Shown in pieces: positions 32,256 to 44,603 of a stretch of DNA of 64,000 bases. Under the pieces are notes generated by a model. It was not told where the DNA came from and made no database searches. It worked only from the letters and a program-made list of their open reading frames with translations. The first letter of the stretch is position 1; each line of letters begins with the position of its first letter. The translations under genes and the position numbers were made by a program. The DNA is from Centrapalus pauciflorus (Eukaryota; Streptophyta; Magnoliopsida; Asterales; Asteraceae): the NCBI GenBank assembly GCA_020465985.1, contig JAANYP010000397.1, positions 356,298-420,297 on the forward strand. Direction: 5' to 3'.

Positions 32256-32675
32256 CTACGACAACAGTAATCTGGTAGACTCTGGCTTGAGGCTTAGACA
32301 GATTCCCTTTGATTGGGAGGAACCACCAACATGACTAGGCTTTGCAACTGAGCCATTTCTATCAGACGCTGCCATCTTCTTTTTTGGGCAGCTCCGAGCA
32401 AGGTGGCCCACCTTGCCACATTCATAGCACGCATCACTACGTTTAGGGCACATAGGACGCATGTGTCCCTCTTCTGCACATCCATGGCAAACAATAGGGG
32501 ACAAACATTCCCCACGATGAAGTTTCCCACATCGGTTACAAGTAGGCATCGAATTCAAAAACTGAGATTTGGGCTGAGAGTTGTTGATAGAAATAGTAGA
32601 ATTCTTCAAATGTCTGGAAGATTGGGAACGTGAAAGAGATTCCACGTTATTTGAGAAGAATTGTTGGGGTTGTTT
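32256..32675 (-). pseudogene. Element D gag C-terminus with three zinc knuckles
   Basis: CNRCGKLHRGEC (a short-form finger), CHGCAEEGHMRPMC and CYECGKVGHLARSC follow each other at about 32390-32545, then a basic tail with KKK. These bind the RNA genome during packaging. The N-terminal side of the frame is cut at 32675 by element E and resumes at 43404. Confidence 0.88.
32671..32675. other. Target-site duplication TGTTT, left copy (element E)
   Basis: TGTTT at 32671-32675 and 43399-43403 flank element E exactly. Confidence 0.92.
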
Positions 32676-33325
32676 TGTCAGGATCAAAATCACCTAAGAT
32701 TAACTGGTTTCAATAGTTCCGAGTTTAAACCAATAACCTTGTTTTGAATCAAAGTCCAATTAAGAAGTTTGTGGAATAACACTTAACTGTATTAAGAAAA
32801 CTTTCAGAACAATATAGAACAGATATTCAAACAAATATAACCAATATCAAAACCTTTATATTGCCAAAATCTCTGATTACAATCACCTCTTATCTGTTTG
32901 ATTAGACGAAGAACACTAATTGTTCTTAGGGTTTTACAACCTTAGAGGCTTGAGAAACTTATCAGAAAGAAATTACAATAAAGCACCACAATTACAGGAC
33001 TTACACACACTTACAATAGAAAGACCTAGTCTATCTATATATATAGCCTTCTGATTTGTTTCCTTGACGGACTCTGATTTCTCTAGTAGTAGATATGCTT
33101 GGAAGATCTTCAAATCTTGAAATATATATCACTTCCTGAATTTCAGCACTTTCTGTTATCAATCTGTTGAGCAGCTTGAAGTTGTAACTCTGACAGCTTG
33201 AACTTTTGAACTAGCAGCTTGAGTTTGTTGAACTGGCAGCTTGAACTTTGTAATTACACAGAAATACTACTAATAGTTTGAGAAATCTAACTAACAGCTT
33301 GACATACTTAGATTATTTCCCAACA
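32676..33325 (-). repeat. Element E 3' LTR (left)
   Basis: tgtcaggatcaaaatc to atttcccaaca, 650 bases, the same length as the right copy. Its right part (33160-33300) repeats cagcttgaactt and cagcttgagtt six times, which on the element's strand is the start of U3. Confidence 0.95.
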
Positions 33326-33337
33326 ATCTCCCCCTAT
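33326..33337 (-). other. Element E polypurine tract
   Basis: On the minus strand GATAGGGGGAGAT precedes the LTR's TG. Confidence 0.9.
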
Positions 33338-33402
33338 CTTAAATTCTTTAAACAAGACTTTAAGTTTCTATACAAATAAAGAAATAAATCAAATTTAAAT
33401 TG

Positions 33403-36149
33403 TTATATACAAACTAAGGCATCCAAAAACTTACATCTGTGAAAGTTTTGCCTTATAGCCTTTATGAATTCTCTCTTTAACTCCACTTTATCACATTCAA
33501 TTGTCATAGAGCTCATTTGGAGTAGCCATGCTTTTGGCAAATCAAGGAATTCAAAATTGTAGAATCTGCTGGATCTGTCTGCAAGCTTGAGTCTATATGT
33601 CATGGATTTGGCATATAAATCAACCTGTACAATCTTCATTTCCTTGGCAGCTTCTATATCCACTCTGGTGGATTCTGGATCAAAAATGCTTCTGAGATCT
33701 TTCAAATTTGTTTGAACCCATACAATTGGTGACCTAGAGTGACGGGCAGTTCCAATATAATGCATTTGTGTCAGCTCATATTTAGTCAATCTTTGAACCA
33801 GTTGGATTAGGCTCTTATATTCTTCCTCTGGACCAGCTTCTCTTTTGATTAAAAAATTATATACTAAATCAATGTCATCCATTGACTTAGCATACCAATA
33901 AGTAATTGGAGGTTTGGAGAAGTCATGCTGGTTGAGGGACTTTTCAATCTCCATAGCCTTTTGTAGTTGTTGGTCAAACAACACTCTCTTAACTTGATCA
34001 AGCTTTGCTTGTTGGATAGATTCAGGTTGAGGAACATCAACAACAGTTTGAGCTAGTTCTTGTGGATCTTGGACTTGTTGGGAGGCTTTAGAGGCCTTTT
34101 ATTTTTCTTTTTCTTTTTCTCTGTCGTATAGAGCCTGAAGCTTCTCAGTTGACCAGGTTTGAGCAATAACCTTCGATATACCAGCTGTTGCAGAGAAATT
34201 GATCAAAAATCTTCTGTGTTCTGCCTTTGAAGGCCCTGTTGGCCTTTTCCTCTTCTTCTGGCTTTCTTTGACCACAAACCCTCTTAGGTAATCTCCTAGG
34301 GTTTCATCATCTCCCATTGGCTCATGGGTTTGCTGGTCTAGGATCTGATCTTGTTCTTCTTCCAATCTTCTAGCCAGTTCAGCATCATGGGCAACTTGGG
34401 CTTCTTTTGAAATGAATTTAATCTTTGGAGGCTTAATCAGAATGCCCTTTCCCTTGTCTGTAGTTGCTGCTGAGGATGTTGCTTGGACTGCTGAGGTAAG
34501 AGCTTGAGAACCTTCTCTGATAAACACTCTACTTGGCCTGATGGGAAGAGCTTGAGCTTCTAGACTAACAGTTTGAGAAACTGTTGGGACTGTTAGCCTA
34601 GAAACTGAAGCTGTTGTTGGTGAAGTTGAAGCTGTTTGGACTGGAAGTGGGATCTTTTGATTCTCCCTCTTTTTGGATGCACTGGTTTGATTAGGTGGTA
34701 ACAAAAACATTTACAAGCAGGGATCGAACCATCTTCTCGAGCTGTATGATCTTGTTACCACATAACGTGAACCCAAGGTGAAACGGATCAAATCTTTGTT
34801 GTTGGGCTGTTGTGAGTTGTTGTGGAGCTATGATTTGTGATCCCTGTGTAGCAATAATGGACTTGTAATGTTCCAAAATGGCTACAACAGGTTTCAGTTG
34901 TTGATCCGTCAAAGCCATTAGTTGCAAACTAGCCTCAAGATCTTCAAATGATAGTGGGATTGGAGATCTATCACTGGCATCAATTCCAGAAGTAGAAACA
35001 TCTGGGCCCCTTTGTTCTTGGTACTAGGGACTTCCAGAAGGTGCTTGCACACCCTCTGTTGCCATGGGTGTGGTCTTAGTGATGTTGGTACTGTCATGTG
35101 CCCATTGTGTAGAGACATCAGTAGCACCAGCCACAAATCCCATATGAACATCCTCAGATGTGATGTTCACCTCCAAATTAAGGGTGGGAGATTCCTCAAT
35201 GGGTTCCCTATCGATATTCTGTGCAGGAGTGTCCCCTTGCACAGAGCTATTTGGCTCTGGGGATTGGACTAAGGAGGAAGGAGCTCCTACAACCCTTTGT
35301 CGTTTATATATTTTAACTGAAGGGGCTGGGGAGGTATGTATAGTAGAAGGTGCAGAGGAAGTATTTGTATCATGAGGAGTGTGTTGGGGTCCTGGGGGTG
35401 AAGCAGTAATAGATGGCTGAGCCTGCTCACATCCGCATTGCATGAGGCAAAGGGACATCCACACTGTGAAAATTGGCACTTGGTTTCGAAAGTCTTTTAA
35501 TAGTAGGTAAAGAGTGCCTATGGGAAACATGTATCCTTTTATGTACTTTAAAATTTTTGCAAGATTTTGTAATTATTTCTGCCAAAAACCGTGGATACAT
35601 AAAAAATTTCCCATTCTTTAAGGCATGGTGCCTTAACATCCCTTGAAAAATCATATTTGAAAAATTGAACTGTTGGCCTGTGGATAAGCACACTAAAGCA
35701 GCGGCAATATTTGATGAAAATTCAGACCAACCAGTCCTTTTACGGCTTAAACATAGCTGAATAATATGTACAAGATATTTCCATTTATAACCAAAATGTG
35801 CTTTGTAGAAGGTAAAAGAATCAGTTGGGCCCTTATACCCTATTTCAAAAAGACCTTCATGTAAAGCAGTAAGGGATAGATCAGATATACATGTGGCATC
35901 TTGATGGTGCAGATGTTGTCGTATAGTCTCCTCGGTGATGGTAATGGGATTGCCATCAATGATAGATGTGAAAGAAGTGACTCCATCAACGGTATTTACA
36001 GTGGCTGATTTCCAAAACTGCTCTATGCGAGAAACGTATATAGTGGGATTGAAAGTTAGAGCATAATGGATATTAGACCCACGTAGAAAATCCATCATAT
36101 CATGGCATGGCTGTAGTTCAGCATGTTTGAGAGAGTAGGGAATTAACAA
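33403..36149 (-). pseudogene. Element E third ORF (ORF3), downstream of pol
   Basis: Broken ORF that would span about 915 codons. N-terminal domain (36149-35430): MLIPYSLKHAELQPCHDMMD, IHYALTFNPTIYVSRIEQFW, HFGYKWKYLVHII, SSNIAAALVCLSTG. The middle is Pro/Thr/Ser-rich low complexity (35530-34700). A second basic, helix-rich portion (34710-34099) contains KKRKRPTGPSK, a nuclear-localisation-like cluster, and the C-terminus runs to 33403 (SIFDPESTRVDIEAAKEMKI). At least three frameshifts and one TAA (near 34097) interrupt it. I see no signal peptide or membrane segment, so an envelope role is not supported. The N-terminal domain shares the YAxTxxPxxY and FW pattern with element F's ORF3. Confidence 0.75.
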
Positions 36150-36536
36150 ACTCCATTAGTGATTACAACGACGAGGATTTAGGGTTTTGAACGTCTGTGT
36201 GGGAATCGCACAGAGAGAGAAGATGAAAATATTGTGGAAGATATTTTTGCAACTGGTAGTTGCAATCAAACGAAACTGAGACCTTTAAGGGTTTGGCTTT
36301 TCAAAAATATCTAATCCCGCGCACAATCTCATTAGGAATGACCGAAATGCCCTGCACACTTGACAGACCAAGTGAAACAACTACCAGTTCGAGAAAATGA
36401 ACTAGCAGCGTGAGAATAGTCTCAAGCTGTTAGTTGAAAAATGAACAGCATCTAATGAAACAGTGTCTCCCCCTTAACTAAGCACATGTAATTAGTGTTT
36501 TTCTCATTTTATATGGGAGAAATAAATAAAAACAAA
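36150..36536 (-). other. Spacer between RNase H and ORF3 of element E, U3-like
   Basis: Non-coding. It contains agcagcgtgag and caagctgttagttg like the LTR's U3, and gtctcccccttaac (36466-36479), a second polypurine-like sequence on the minus strand. It could be an internal promoter for ORF3; see findings. Confidence 0.45.
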
Positions 36537-38080
36537 TTAATCCATATTTACCATACCAATATTTGATACCAAAAAGGTGAATCTTTCTGCATCAAATGGT
36601 TTTGTAAATAGATTAGCTAATTGATCATCTGCATGAATTTTGGTAACTTGGATTAATTTCTTCTCATTACAGTCCCTTACAAAATGGAATCTAATGTCTA
36701 TGTGCTTGGTTTTGGGAAATTTCACTGGATTTTGTACAATGCTGATTGTACTTGAATTGTCAATGTAAATAGGAGTAGATAGAAAGTTCATACCATAGTC
36801 TCTCAATTGGTTCTGTATCCACATCACCTGGGAACAGCAGCTGGCAGCTGCAACGTATTGTGCTTCAGTGGATGAGATGGAAACAGTGGTCTGCTTTTTG
36901 CACTGCCAATAGACTAGTCTTGCTCCTAGATATTGACATCCACCAGTTGTGGATTTCTTGTCTATGTTGCAACCTCCATAGTCACTATCAAAATAAGCTG
37001 TGAGTTCAAGAGGAGAGTCCTTTGGATACCACAGGCCCAATTTTGGTTGACCTTTGAGGTATCTAAAGATTCTCTTGACAACAAAGAGATGTGAATCCTT
37101 TGGAGCACATTGAAACCTGGCACACACACACACACAAACAACAAACATTATATCAGGTCTAGAAGATGTAAGATACATTAGTAAACCTATCAAGGATTTG
37201 TACAAATGAATATCCACATCCACTCCTTCTTTATCTGCATCAAGCTATTTATGAGTGTCCATTGGTGTGCTGGCAACCTTGGTGTCCTTGTATCCAAACA
37301 TTTCCAGGATGTCATTTACATACTTTTATTGACTTATGAGAAGTCCAATGGGTTTCCGCTTGATCTGCAATCCTAGAAAGAAAGTTAGTTCCCTCATTGA
37401 ACTCATTTGAAACTTCTTGTGCATCAAAGTCTCAATCTCCTTGCACAGAATGTCATTTGTTGATCCAAAGATGATATCATCAACATAGATATGAACAAGA
37501 AGAATCTCTAATTTGATGGAATTTATGAATAATGTCTTGTCCAGAGTACCTCTCTTGAATCCAATCTGTAGAAGATGTGAAGACAAAGTGTCATACCATG
37601 CTCTTGGGGCTTGGTGGAGTCCATAGAGTGCTTTATCTAACTTGTAGACTCTGTCTGGATGCTTATAGTCTTCAAATCCAGGGGGTTGACACACATAAAC
37701 CTCTTCTTCAATTGTACCATATAAGAATGCAGATTTCACATCCATTTGGTTACTTTGAACCCTTTGAAGCTGGCATAGGCTAGGAACAGTCTGATGGTTT
37801 CTATCCATGCTACTGGGGCAAAGACATCATCATAGGCTATTCCTTCTTCTTGAGTGTATCCTTGAGCTACCAACCTTGCTTTGTTCTTGATCACTACACC
37901 TCTCTCATCCTTCTTGTTTCTGAACACCCATCTTGTACCAATTGCCCTCTTACCTTTAGGCAAGTCAACTAGAGTCCATACATTCTGAATCTTGAATTGC
38001 AAAAGTTCTTCTTGCATTGCCTCAATGCAAGATGGATCTTTTAGTGCCTCAGATGCCTTCTTTGGCTCTAATTGTGACAT
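36537..38080 (-). pseudogene. Element E RT-RNase H remnant
   Basis: Copia RT from 38080 (EAMQEELLQFKIQNVWTLVD, GTRWVFRNKKDERG, AYDDVFAPVA), frameshift near 37750, then MDVKSAFLYG, LYGLHQAPRAWY and IYVDDIIFGSTN (catalytic YVDD intact, near 37480). A further break near 37230 separates RNase H (37223-36537): LTAYFDSDYGG, DKKSTTGGCQYLG, SSTEAQYVAAASCC. A (CA)n run at 37119-37134 encodes an expanded VCVCVC just before ARFQCAPK. The polyprotein ends near FLVSNIGMVNMD. Confidence 0.9.
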
Positions 38081-39980
38081 GAAGCATGCATGTTCAAGGC
38101 AGCTAAACTGAATTCAGGGATTGATGATTCAGCATCAGTGGTCTCCTTGTGAACCATTGTCCTTGTTTGTACAGGAGTGCGTGGATCTCCCATTATCTGG
38201 TTGAGAGGATGATACTTCTGAACCCTAAGTGTAGGTTCCCTTTTTGTCTGAAATGAGCGTCCCAGATTTGTATCATCACCTTCTGCACCACTTGTTGGTT
38301 TTGCTTCAGTAACAGTCTGATCAAGAGATGGAACTGTTCTCTATTGGTTTGGGTTGTAACTTCACGACTTGGGATTGGCACTTCAAACTCTATATGTATG
38401 TCTTGTTGGTCAATCAGGACCCCCGGTGGGTCACAAGAGAGAAGTGGTAGAACAGTGTACTCATCCCACGTAGCAGAATTTGCAATTGTTGGAAACTTTG
38501 TGCCAACAGCTTGAATATTTGTGTTACCAGCCTGAGAATTAGTACTGCCAGTTTCAACACTGTTTCCAACAATTCCTGCAGAATATTCAATGAAGCTCAG
38601 AGAATTTGTTAGTGAATCTAAATCAAACAACCAATCAGGATCAGTGCCTTAGACATTTGCAGTGTTTTCATTAAATTCAACATTGGCACTTTCTTCAATG
38701 GTTTTAGACACACTGTTATATACCCTATAGGCTTTGCTTTGAGTAGAGTATCCTACAAAAAAATCCTTCTTCAGCCTTACTTTCGAACTTTCCTAAGTGA
38801 GTTTTAGTATGGAGGATAGTGCATGAACACCCAAAAGGTTTTAGGAAGGCTACTAAGGGAATCCTGTGATGGAATAACTCATAGGGAGTTTTCCCTTGTG
38901 TTTGAACAACTTGAACCCTATTTAGAACATAACAGGCTGTATTTACTTCCCCTGCCCAGAACGTCATTGGTAGTATGGAATCAGCTAGCATGTTCTAGCA
39001 GCCTCTATTAGAATTCTATTCTTCCTTTCAGCTACACCATTTTGTGGGTGGTGTTCTAGGTGCACTATATTGCCTTGGAATGCCTTTAGACTCACAGAAA
39101 CTGTTTAGGATATGATTTTTAAACTCAGTTCCATTGTCTAACCTGATCACCTAAACTCTTAAGTTGGATTGGTTTTCAATCTCAAGAATAAAGGATTTGA
39201 CTAGCTCAGCAGTTTCATCCTTAATCCTGATAAAATAAACCCATGTAAACCTGGTGAAATCATCAACAATGACTAAACAGTTAGCTCTTTTATTCCAACT
39301 CAGAACAGATGTTGGACCAAAAGGATCCATATGAATAAGATGAAGAGCAGATGAGATTGAATTTACTTCCTTGGCCTTATGAGAAGTTTTATGTTGCTTG
39401 CCTTTGAGACATGCTACACAATGATCATCACAAATGAACACCTTTTGTGGTAAACCTCTTACCAAGTTCTTTTTGACTAAAACATTCATGGATTTGAAGT
39501 TCATGTGACACATCCTTCTGTGCCAAAGAGCAGACTCATTTGTTGATGCTTTGGATATCAAACAACTTAAAGTATTTGATTTGGATAAAAGATCTGTGTC
39601 CAAACATTAGACATTGTCCTTTCTTGGTGTTCTGAGTAAAACAAGATTTTCAGGTATTTTAAAATCTTTTGAGAGAACAACGCATTCAGAGTCTGTGAAC
39701 AAAACAACGTTTTGTTTGTCACAAACTTGAGACACACTTAGTAAATTTTACTTTAGCTGTTCAACATAAAAAACATCATTGAATATCATATTGCCTGCTT
39801 TTACAGTACCCTTACCTGTTACTTAACCACCCTTGGAATTTCCACCAAATGCAACAAACCTTTCTTCAAAGCTTTTGAAATTTGACAAGCATTCAGAGTT
39901 GCCTGTCATGTGCCTAGAGCATCCACTGTCCATATGTCATCTTGTCTTATGTTGGGTCATGTGGTTGCCCTGCACAGAAA
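38081..39980 (-). pseudogene. Element E protease-integrase remnant
   Basis: Protease DSGCSRHMTG (near 39905-39935) is recognisable. Integrase follows: zinc finger (ALWHRRMCHMNFKSMN, CVACLKGKQHKTSH, 39530-39380) with H, H, C, C present, and first catalytic Asp segment HMDPFGPTSVLSWNKRANCL (39340). Then breaks near 39150 and 39000, and the C-terminal part TFWAGEVNTACYVLNRVQV, KTPYELFHH, FGCSCTILH (38991-38725). A Thr/Gln/Asn-rich linker leads to RT (38630-38193). The stretch holding the later catalytic Asp and Glu is split among frames. Confidence 0.85.
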
Positions 39981-42664
39981 AAGCTTAGTTAGTAGTGGAG
40001 TAAACCCAAACCAAATTGGTTTTGGGTTGTCCTTGTGCATTGACATAACTAAATACTATTTGTGTCTTGTTAAACTTAGTGAGATCCACTGGTGGATTCT
40101 GTGAGTAGTATTTAGTTATGACATGAGGTATCCAGGTGTTCTTTCCAACCTTTTCATTAACAGTCTGAGAAGAACCACTAACAGATCCATTTTTAGACTG
40201 AGCAGTTGGAACTGGGTGCTGAGTGCTAGCAGCTTCAGAATTTGCACTACTAGTTCCAACTTTTGGCTTAACAGTTTCAACATTTACATTAGCAGTTTGA
40301 TCTGTGTTTTTGCCTTTAACACACCATAACTTTTTCATGCTTGATTTAGATTTTGCTAAAACATTTTTTTTGATGTATAGGCTGTCTTTTGTAGGCTTTT
40401 AAGTACCTGTGATCAACTATCTTCTTTGGAACTGCTGTGACTGGTGTTTGGGCCATTAAAACTTTTAAATTTTGAACAACGGCATGTTTTTGAACCACAA
40501 TTTGTTTTGTAACAGATGGTTTATATAAACAGTGCCTGGCCAAATGATTTTTCCTGCCATAGTGGAAACATCTTTTGATAGTTTGATTGGAGAACCAGTT
40601 TTGTGTGACCATAACTGGTTCTTGTTCCTTTGATTTCCCCTCACTTGCTTCTGTGTGGGAAACTTTTGGACACCATGCTTTTGGCATGTGCATATTGGAT
40701 CAGTGTTACCCTTTTTATTTGCTTTGGAAGAAGATGCAATGTTACAGTTAGGAGGTACAGAAACATGTGGAGCATTATTGCATACACTCATCTTCTCTTT
40801 TCCTTTCACACTGTTGGTTCTGATAGAACTGGAAGTAGGAGGTCTATAGGTTCACTCATTGTTTTGGAGTTACTCTCAGCTTCTTTACACTCACAGCCTT
40901 CATTTTGAATCAATTCTTCTTTAGATTCAGGCTTGTCCTCAAGGATAGGATCTACAGTTTTCATTTTCTAATCTAATGGTTCATTCACAAGCCTATCAAC
41001 AACTTCACTCATAGGATGAATGTATTTGTTATTATATGGGGGTGGAGTAGCCTTATATCCTATACCTTCCTTGGGATTGAGTTGAGATTTGACCTTATCT
41101 TTAAATTAGACTTCCATTAGGTGTTCTAGCTTTTGGTTGGCCAGTTTGAAGCTACCCAAGTCTATATTTATAGATTCTACTTTCTTGTTACCTTCTAACA
41201 CTTGCTGTTCAGCCTCATCTAATTTCTTATTTAGGGTTTCTATTTTCTCATTCAGTTCCTTTTTCTCCCACTCATGATGTGTTCTATTATGTCCCATCTG
41301 AATCTCATTATCCTTATAGTCATTGATCTGTTTTTCAAGATCTTCTATAGCCTGCATATACTCATATCTCCTCTCTTCCATCTCAGCTAGAGTTTTGCAC
41401 AAGCTCTCTTTATGATCTCTGTACTTTTTAACCATATTTTTGCATGTTTGAGAGCAGAGTTTAGCATTTACCTCAGATGGTAGATCAGTGGAAGTGACAT
41501 TTGATGTTTCTGCCATAAGAGCTTGATTCTGAAACTCCTCTTCTGTCTGGTCACTCCAGTCAAACACATTGTCTTCTTGAGAGACAAGAGCCTGTGAGGA
41601 TGATGTTTGATTGGTTTACTAGGGTCTTGATGGCTGCTGACCTTGTGATCTGCACTCTCTAGCAAAATGGCCAAGTTTGTGGCATTTGAAGCACTCAATT
41701 TGATTTGTCAAATGCTGGCTTGCCTTATGTTTTGGCTTGAAAGTTTGGTCTGCCAGTCCTTTTTAGAATTCTTTTGGACCTTATAGTCAACATAGCATGT
41801 TGCCACTTTAAGTACATCTCTTCTTAATCATCTGGATGGATTTGTTCCAGATCTTCAGCATTAAGAGCAAAAAGTCCATCACTTGCAACAAATGCTTCAT
41901 AATGAACTTCAGAATAGTTACCATCAGCACCAGAAATAGCATCACAATAGTTTGATTTATCATTTAATGCTGATGCAGCAGAGCAGTGTTTTGATTGTAA
42001 GAAAATGATTTCTTTATATTTCAATTTCAGATTCAAACAATCTCAGGCTGTTGTAGAGATCATCCAACTCTATTTCATCTAGAGTGTCTTTGGTTTTCCA
42101 TTAAGCAACATAGACTGTCCATTCTTCACCAAGAGATCTGAGGAATTTTCTGATTACTTCATCTTGATCCAGGATGACCTTAGCACTCTCCAATTCACCT
42201 ATCAGCTTATTAAACTTATCAAAAATTTTAGTAAGGTTTTCATTCTTGCCACCAGAAAAGTTTTCATACTGCTGTTTTAAGAGATCCTTTTGATTCCTTT
42301 TGGTGCTAGCATTGCCAGTAAATCTTTTCTCTAAAGCAATCCAAAGAGAATGAGCAGTATAGAACTTTTTAAACTGATGTTGATAAGCATTAGGAATGGC
42401 TATTTGTAAAAGAGTAAGAGCTTTGACTTCATTCATTCTAGCCTTTCTTTCAATCTCAGTTTTTGGAGGTGTTCTTTTAGGTTTGCCCTCAGCATCTAGT
42501 TCTGGATCAACTGCAGGAGGATTTTCAACAGCTTCCTATAGGGCATAGTCAGTAAATTGAATGTGATGTTGAATCCTGAGTTTCCACATCTCAAACTCAG
42601 TGGGTTTGAGCATAGGCACTTTGAGTCCTTGCCCAGATCCACTACTGCTATTTTCAAACTCCAT
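39981..42664 (-). pseudogene. Element E gag remnant
   Basis: ATG at 42664 (MEFENSSSGSGQGLKVPMLK), UBN2-type gag domain (EMWKLRIQHHIQF, NEVKALTLLQIAIPNAYQHQ, FTGNASTKRNQKDLLKQQYE). A TAG at 42537-42539 interrupts it, probably a former Trp codon. Zinc knuckle CFKCHKLGHFAREC lies at about 41645-41690. A coiled coil follows (41567-41106: KYRDHKESLCKTLAEMEERR, EKKELNEKIETLNKKLDEAE). A second knuckle, CFHYGRKNHLARHC (about 40546-40590), has Tyr for its second Cys. Long gag with a coiled coil between knuckles also fits Sirevirus-type elements. Several frameshifts are present. Confidence 0.82.
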
Positions 42665-42734
42665 TGCAGAAAACAAAATTTTAAACAAAGAAAGTTTCTA
42701 ACTTTGAAAACAAAGAATAACAAAAAACCCTGTG

Positions 42735-42746
42735 GCTCTGATACCA
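42735..42746 (-). other. Element E primer-binding site, tRNA-iMet type
   Basis: gctctgatacca, complement of TGGTATCAGAGC, two bases inside the right LTR. Confidence 0.93.
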
Positions 42747-42748
42747 CT

Positions 42749-43398
42749 TGTCAGGATCAAAATCACCTAAGATTAATTGGTTTCAATAGTTCAAAGTTTA
42801 AACCAATAACCTTGTTTTGAATCAAAGTCCAATCAAGAAGTTTGCGGAATAACACTTAACTGTTTTAAGAAAACTTTCAGAACAATAAAAAACTGATATT
42901 CAAACAAATATAACCAATATCAAAACCTTTATATTGCCGAAATCTCTGATTACAATCACCTCTAATCTGTTTGATTAGACGAAGAACACTAATTGTTCTT
43001 AGGGTTTTCAACCTTAGAGGCTTGAGAAACTTATCAGAAAGCAATTACAACAAAGCACCACAATTACAGGACTTGCACACACACTTACAATAGAAAGACC
43101 TAGTCTATCTATATATATAGCCTTATGATTTGTTTCCTTGACGGACTCTGATTTCTCTGGTAGTAGATATGCTTGGAAGATCTTCAAATCTTTAAATATA
43201 TATCACTTCCTGAATTTCAGCACTTTCTGTTATCAATCTGTTGAGCAGCTTGAAGTTGTAACTCTGGCAGCTTGAACTTTTGAACTAGCAGCTTGAGGTT
43301 GTTGAACTGGCAGCTTGAACTTCGTAATTACACAGAAATACTACTAACAGCTTCAGAAATCTAACTAACAGCTTGCATACTTAAATTATTTCCCAACA
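42749..43398 (-). repeat. Element E 5' LTR (right)
   Basis: tgtcaggatcaaaatc to atttcccaaca, 650 bases; carries the same cagcttgaactt repeats at 43235-43325. Confidence 0.95.
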
Positions 43399-43403
43399 TG
43401 TTT
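43399..43403. other. Target-site duplication TGTTT, right copy (element E)
   Basis: Identical to 32671-32675; element D's gag resumes here. Confidence 0.92.
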
Positions 43404-44342
43404 AAACGTCCCCGGCGAAGACTCAACCTTCTCTATCTTTGATCCAGCCGATTCTTGTTCCCTACAGAACAATTCATATTCTCGGAGTCGTGCATACTCC
43501 ACAGCTTTCTCAAAAGATTCGATTGCGCGAACCGTCACCATCTCACGGATCTCACTCCATAGTCCTTTGACAAAATAGTCAGTCTTTTGCTTTTCATCAG
43601 CAATTACTGACCCTACAAACATCGCTTCCGAGTTGAACTCGATCAGATAATCAGCCACCGATAAGTCTCCTTGTTGAAACGTAAGGAAGTCTCTTTTTAT
43701 TTTCTGCGCCGCAACCGCTAGATAGAAATGTTTGTCGAACCTGGTCTTAAACTCTTCCCAGGTCATCTTCGCCACAACATCTAAACCCAAAATCTCAAAT
43801 TCAGAATCCCACCAAGTCAAAGCAGAACCAACGAATTGTGCAGCTGCGTACTACACCTTCTTGTCATCGCTGACATCAGTGACTCGAAATAATTTCTCAA
43901 TTGCCTTGATCCAGTCTAAGGCCTCCACAGTATTTGCCCGTCCATTGAACACTAGAGGACGACAACCAATGAAGTTCTTATACGACATCCTCCTTTTCGA
44001 CTTAGAGGAGTCGTGCTTCCAATCTTTATCTTTCTTAGGCCTTTCAGCACTGCTTCCACTCCCAACAACTTCAGTGTTGTCGTTACTTGTTTGTTGATCT
44101 TCAACATTATTTTTCATTCCTTGTACATTCTGGGAAGCAAGTAACTGCACCATTAACTCATTCTGCTGGCGATTTTGCTCCAGCATCTGAGCCGTCATTT
44201 GCATCATTTGGTCCTCTCTAGACCCTCCACCAGTACGAAAACTGGGTACACTTTCATAATCTTGAGACTGATCTCTGTCTCCCCCAACATTGGGTTGTTC
44301 TACCTCCTAGTGTAGAACGCGATTAGACTGGTTATCTGACAT
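43404..44342 (-). pseudogene. Element D gag, N-terminal and central part
   Basis: The original ATG is probably at 44342 (MSDNQSNRVLH), followed at codon 12 by TAG, apparently a mutated Gln codon. The rest is gag: MMQMTAQMLEQNRQQNEL, SYKNFIGCRPLVFNGRANTV, a TAG or frame break near 43850, then MTWWDSEFEILGLD, MTWEEFKTRFDKHF and DYLIEFNSEAMFVG. It ends at the element E insertion and continues in the knuckle region at 32675. Confidence 0.87.
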
Positions 44343-44591
44343 TGTCTGCAACAAACAGTTATAGGTCGGTTCAACACTACTATCACACCAAAGTGTGCAC
44401 ATGACATTTATATGTATATATAATTATGCTTTCATCAAATTATAATCTTAAAAGTCTACCCAATATTATCTCATCCTAGGCCAAAAGTCAATTGTATTTG
44501 TTATAATATTGCCGCCTAGGTGGGTCAATACCAGCATCTGAAACCGGGCTCAGAGTAGAGTATCGTCGACTATACTCTATCTATGAACTTG
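44343..44591 (-). other. Element D leader
   Basis: Non-coding sequence between gag start and primer-binding site. 44440-44591 is homologous to 52540-52684 beside LTR G (catcctaggcc, gagtatcgtcgact, atgaacttggctctg), which shows that D and G are the same broad family. Confidence 0.75.
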
Positions 44592-44603
44592 GCTCTGATA
44601 CCA
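44592..44603 (-). other. Element D primer-binding site, tRNA-iMet type
   Basis: gctctgatacca, complement of TGGTATCAGAGC, three bases inside the LTR edge at 44607. Confidence 0.92.

Larger units (their letters stand above)
32676..43398 (-). mobile_element. Element E: Ty1/copia retrotransposon with a third ORF (Sirevirus-like layout)
   Basis: 10.7-kb minus-strand element with two 650-base LTRs, primer-binding site, gag, protease, integrase, RT, RNase H in copia order, and then about 2.7 kb of extra coding sequence before the polypurine tract. LTR divergence is several per cent (nine differences in the first 157 bases), and all ORFs carry stops or frameshifts. The extra ORF downstream of pol is the layout of SIRE1/Maximus (Sirevirus) elements; lineage assignment is inference. 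Confidence 0.92.

Noticed and set aside
33403..36149. ORF3 of element E as a viral-type envelope gene
   Set aside because: Position fits, but no signal peptide, cleavage region or membrane anchor is visible, and basic nuclear-type clusters are present.
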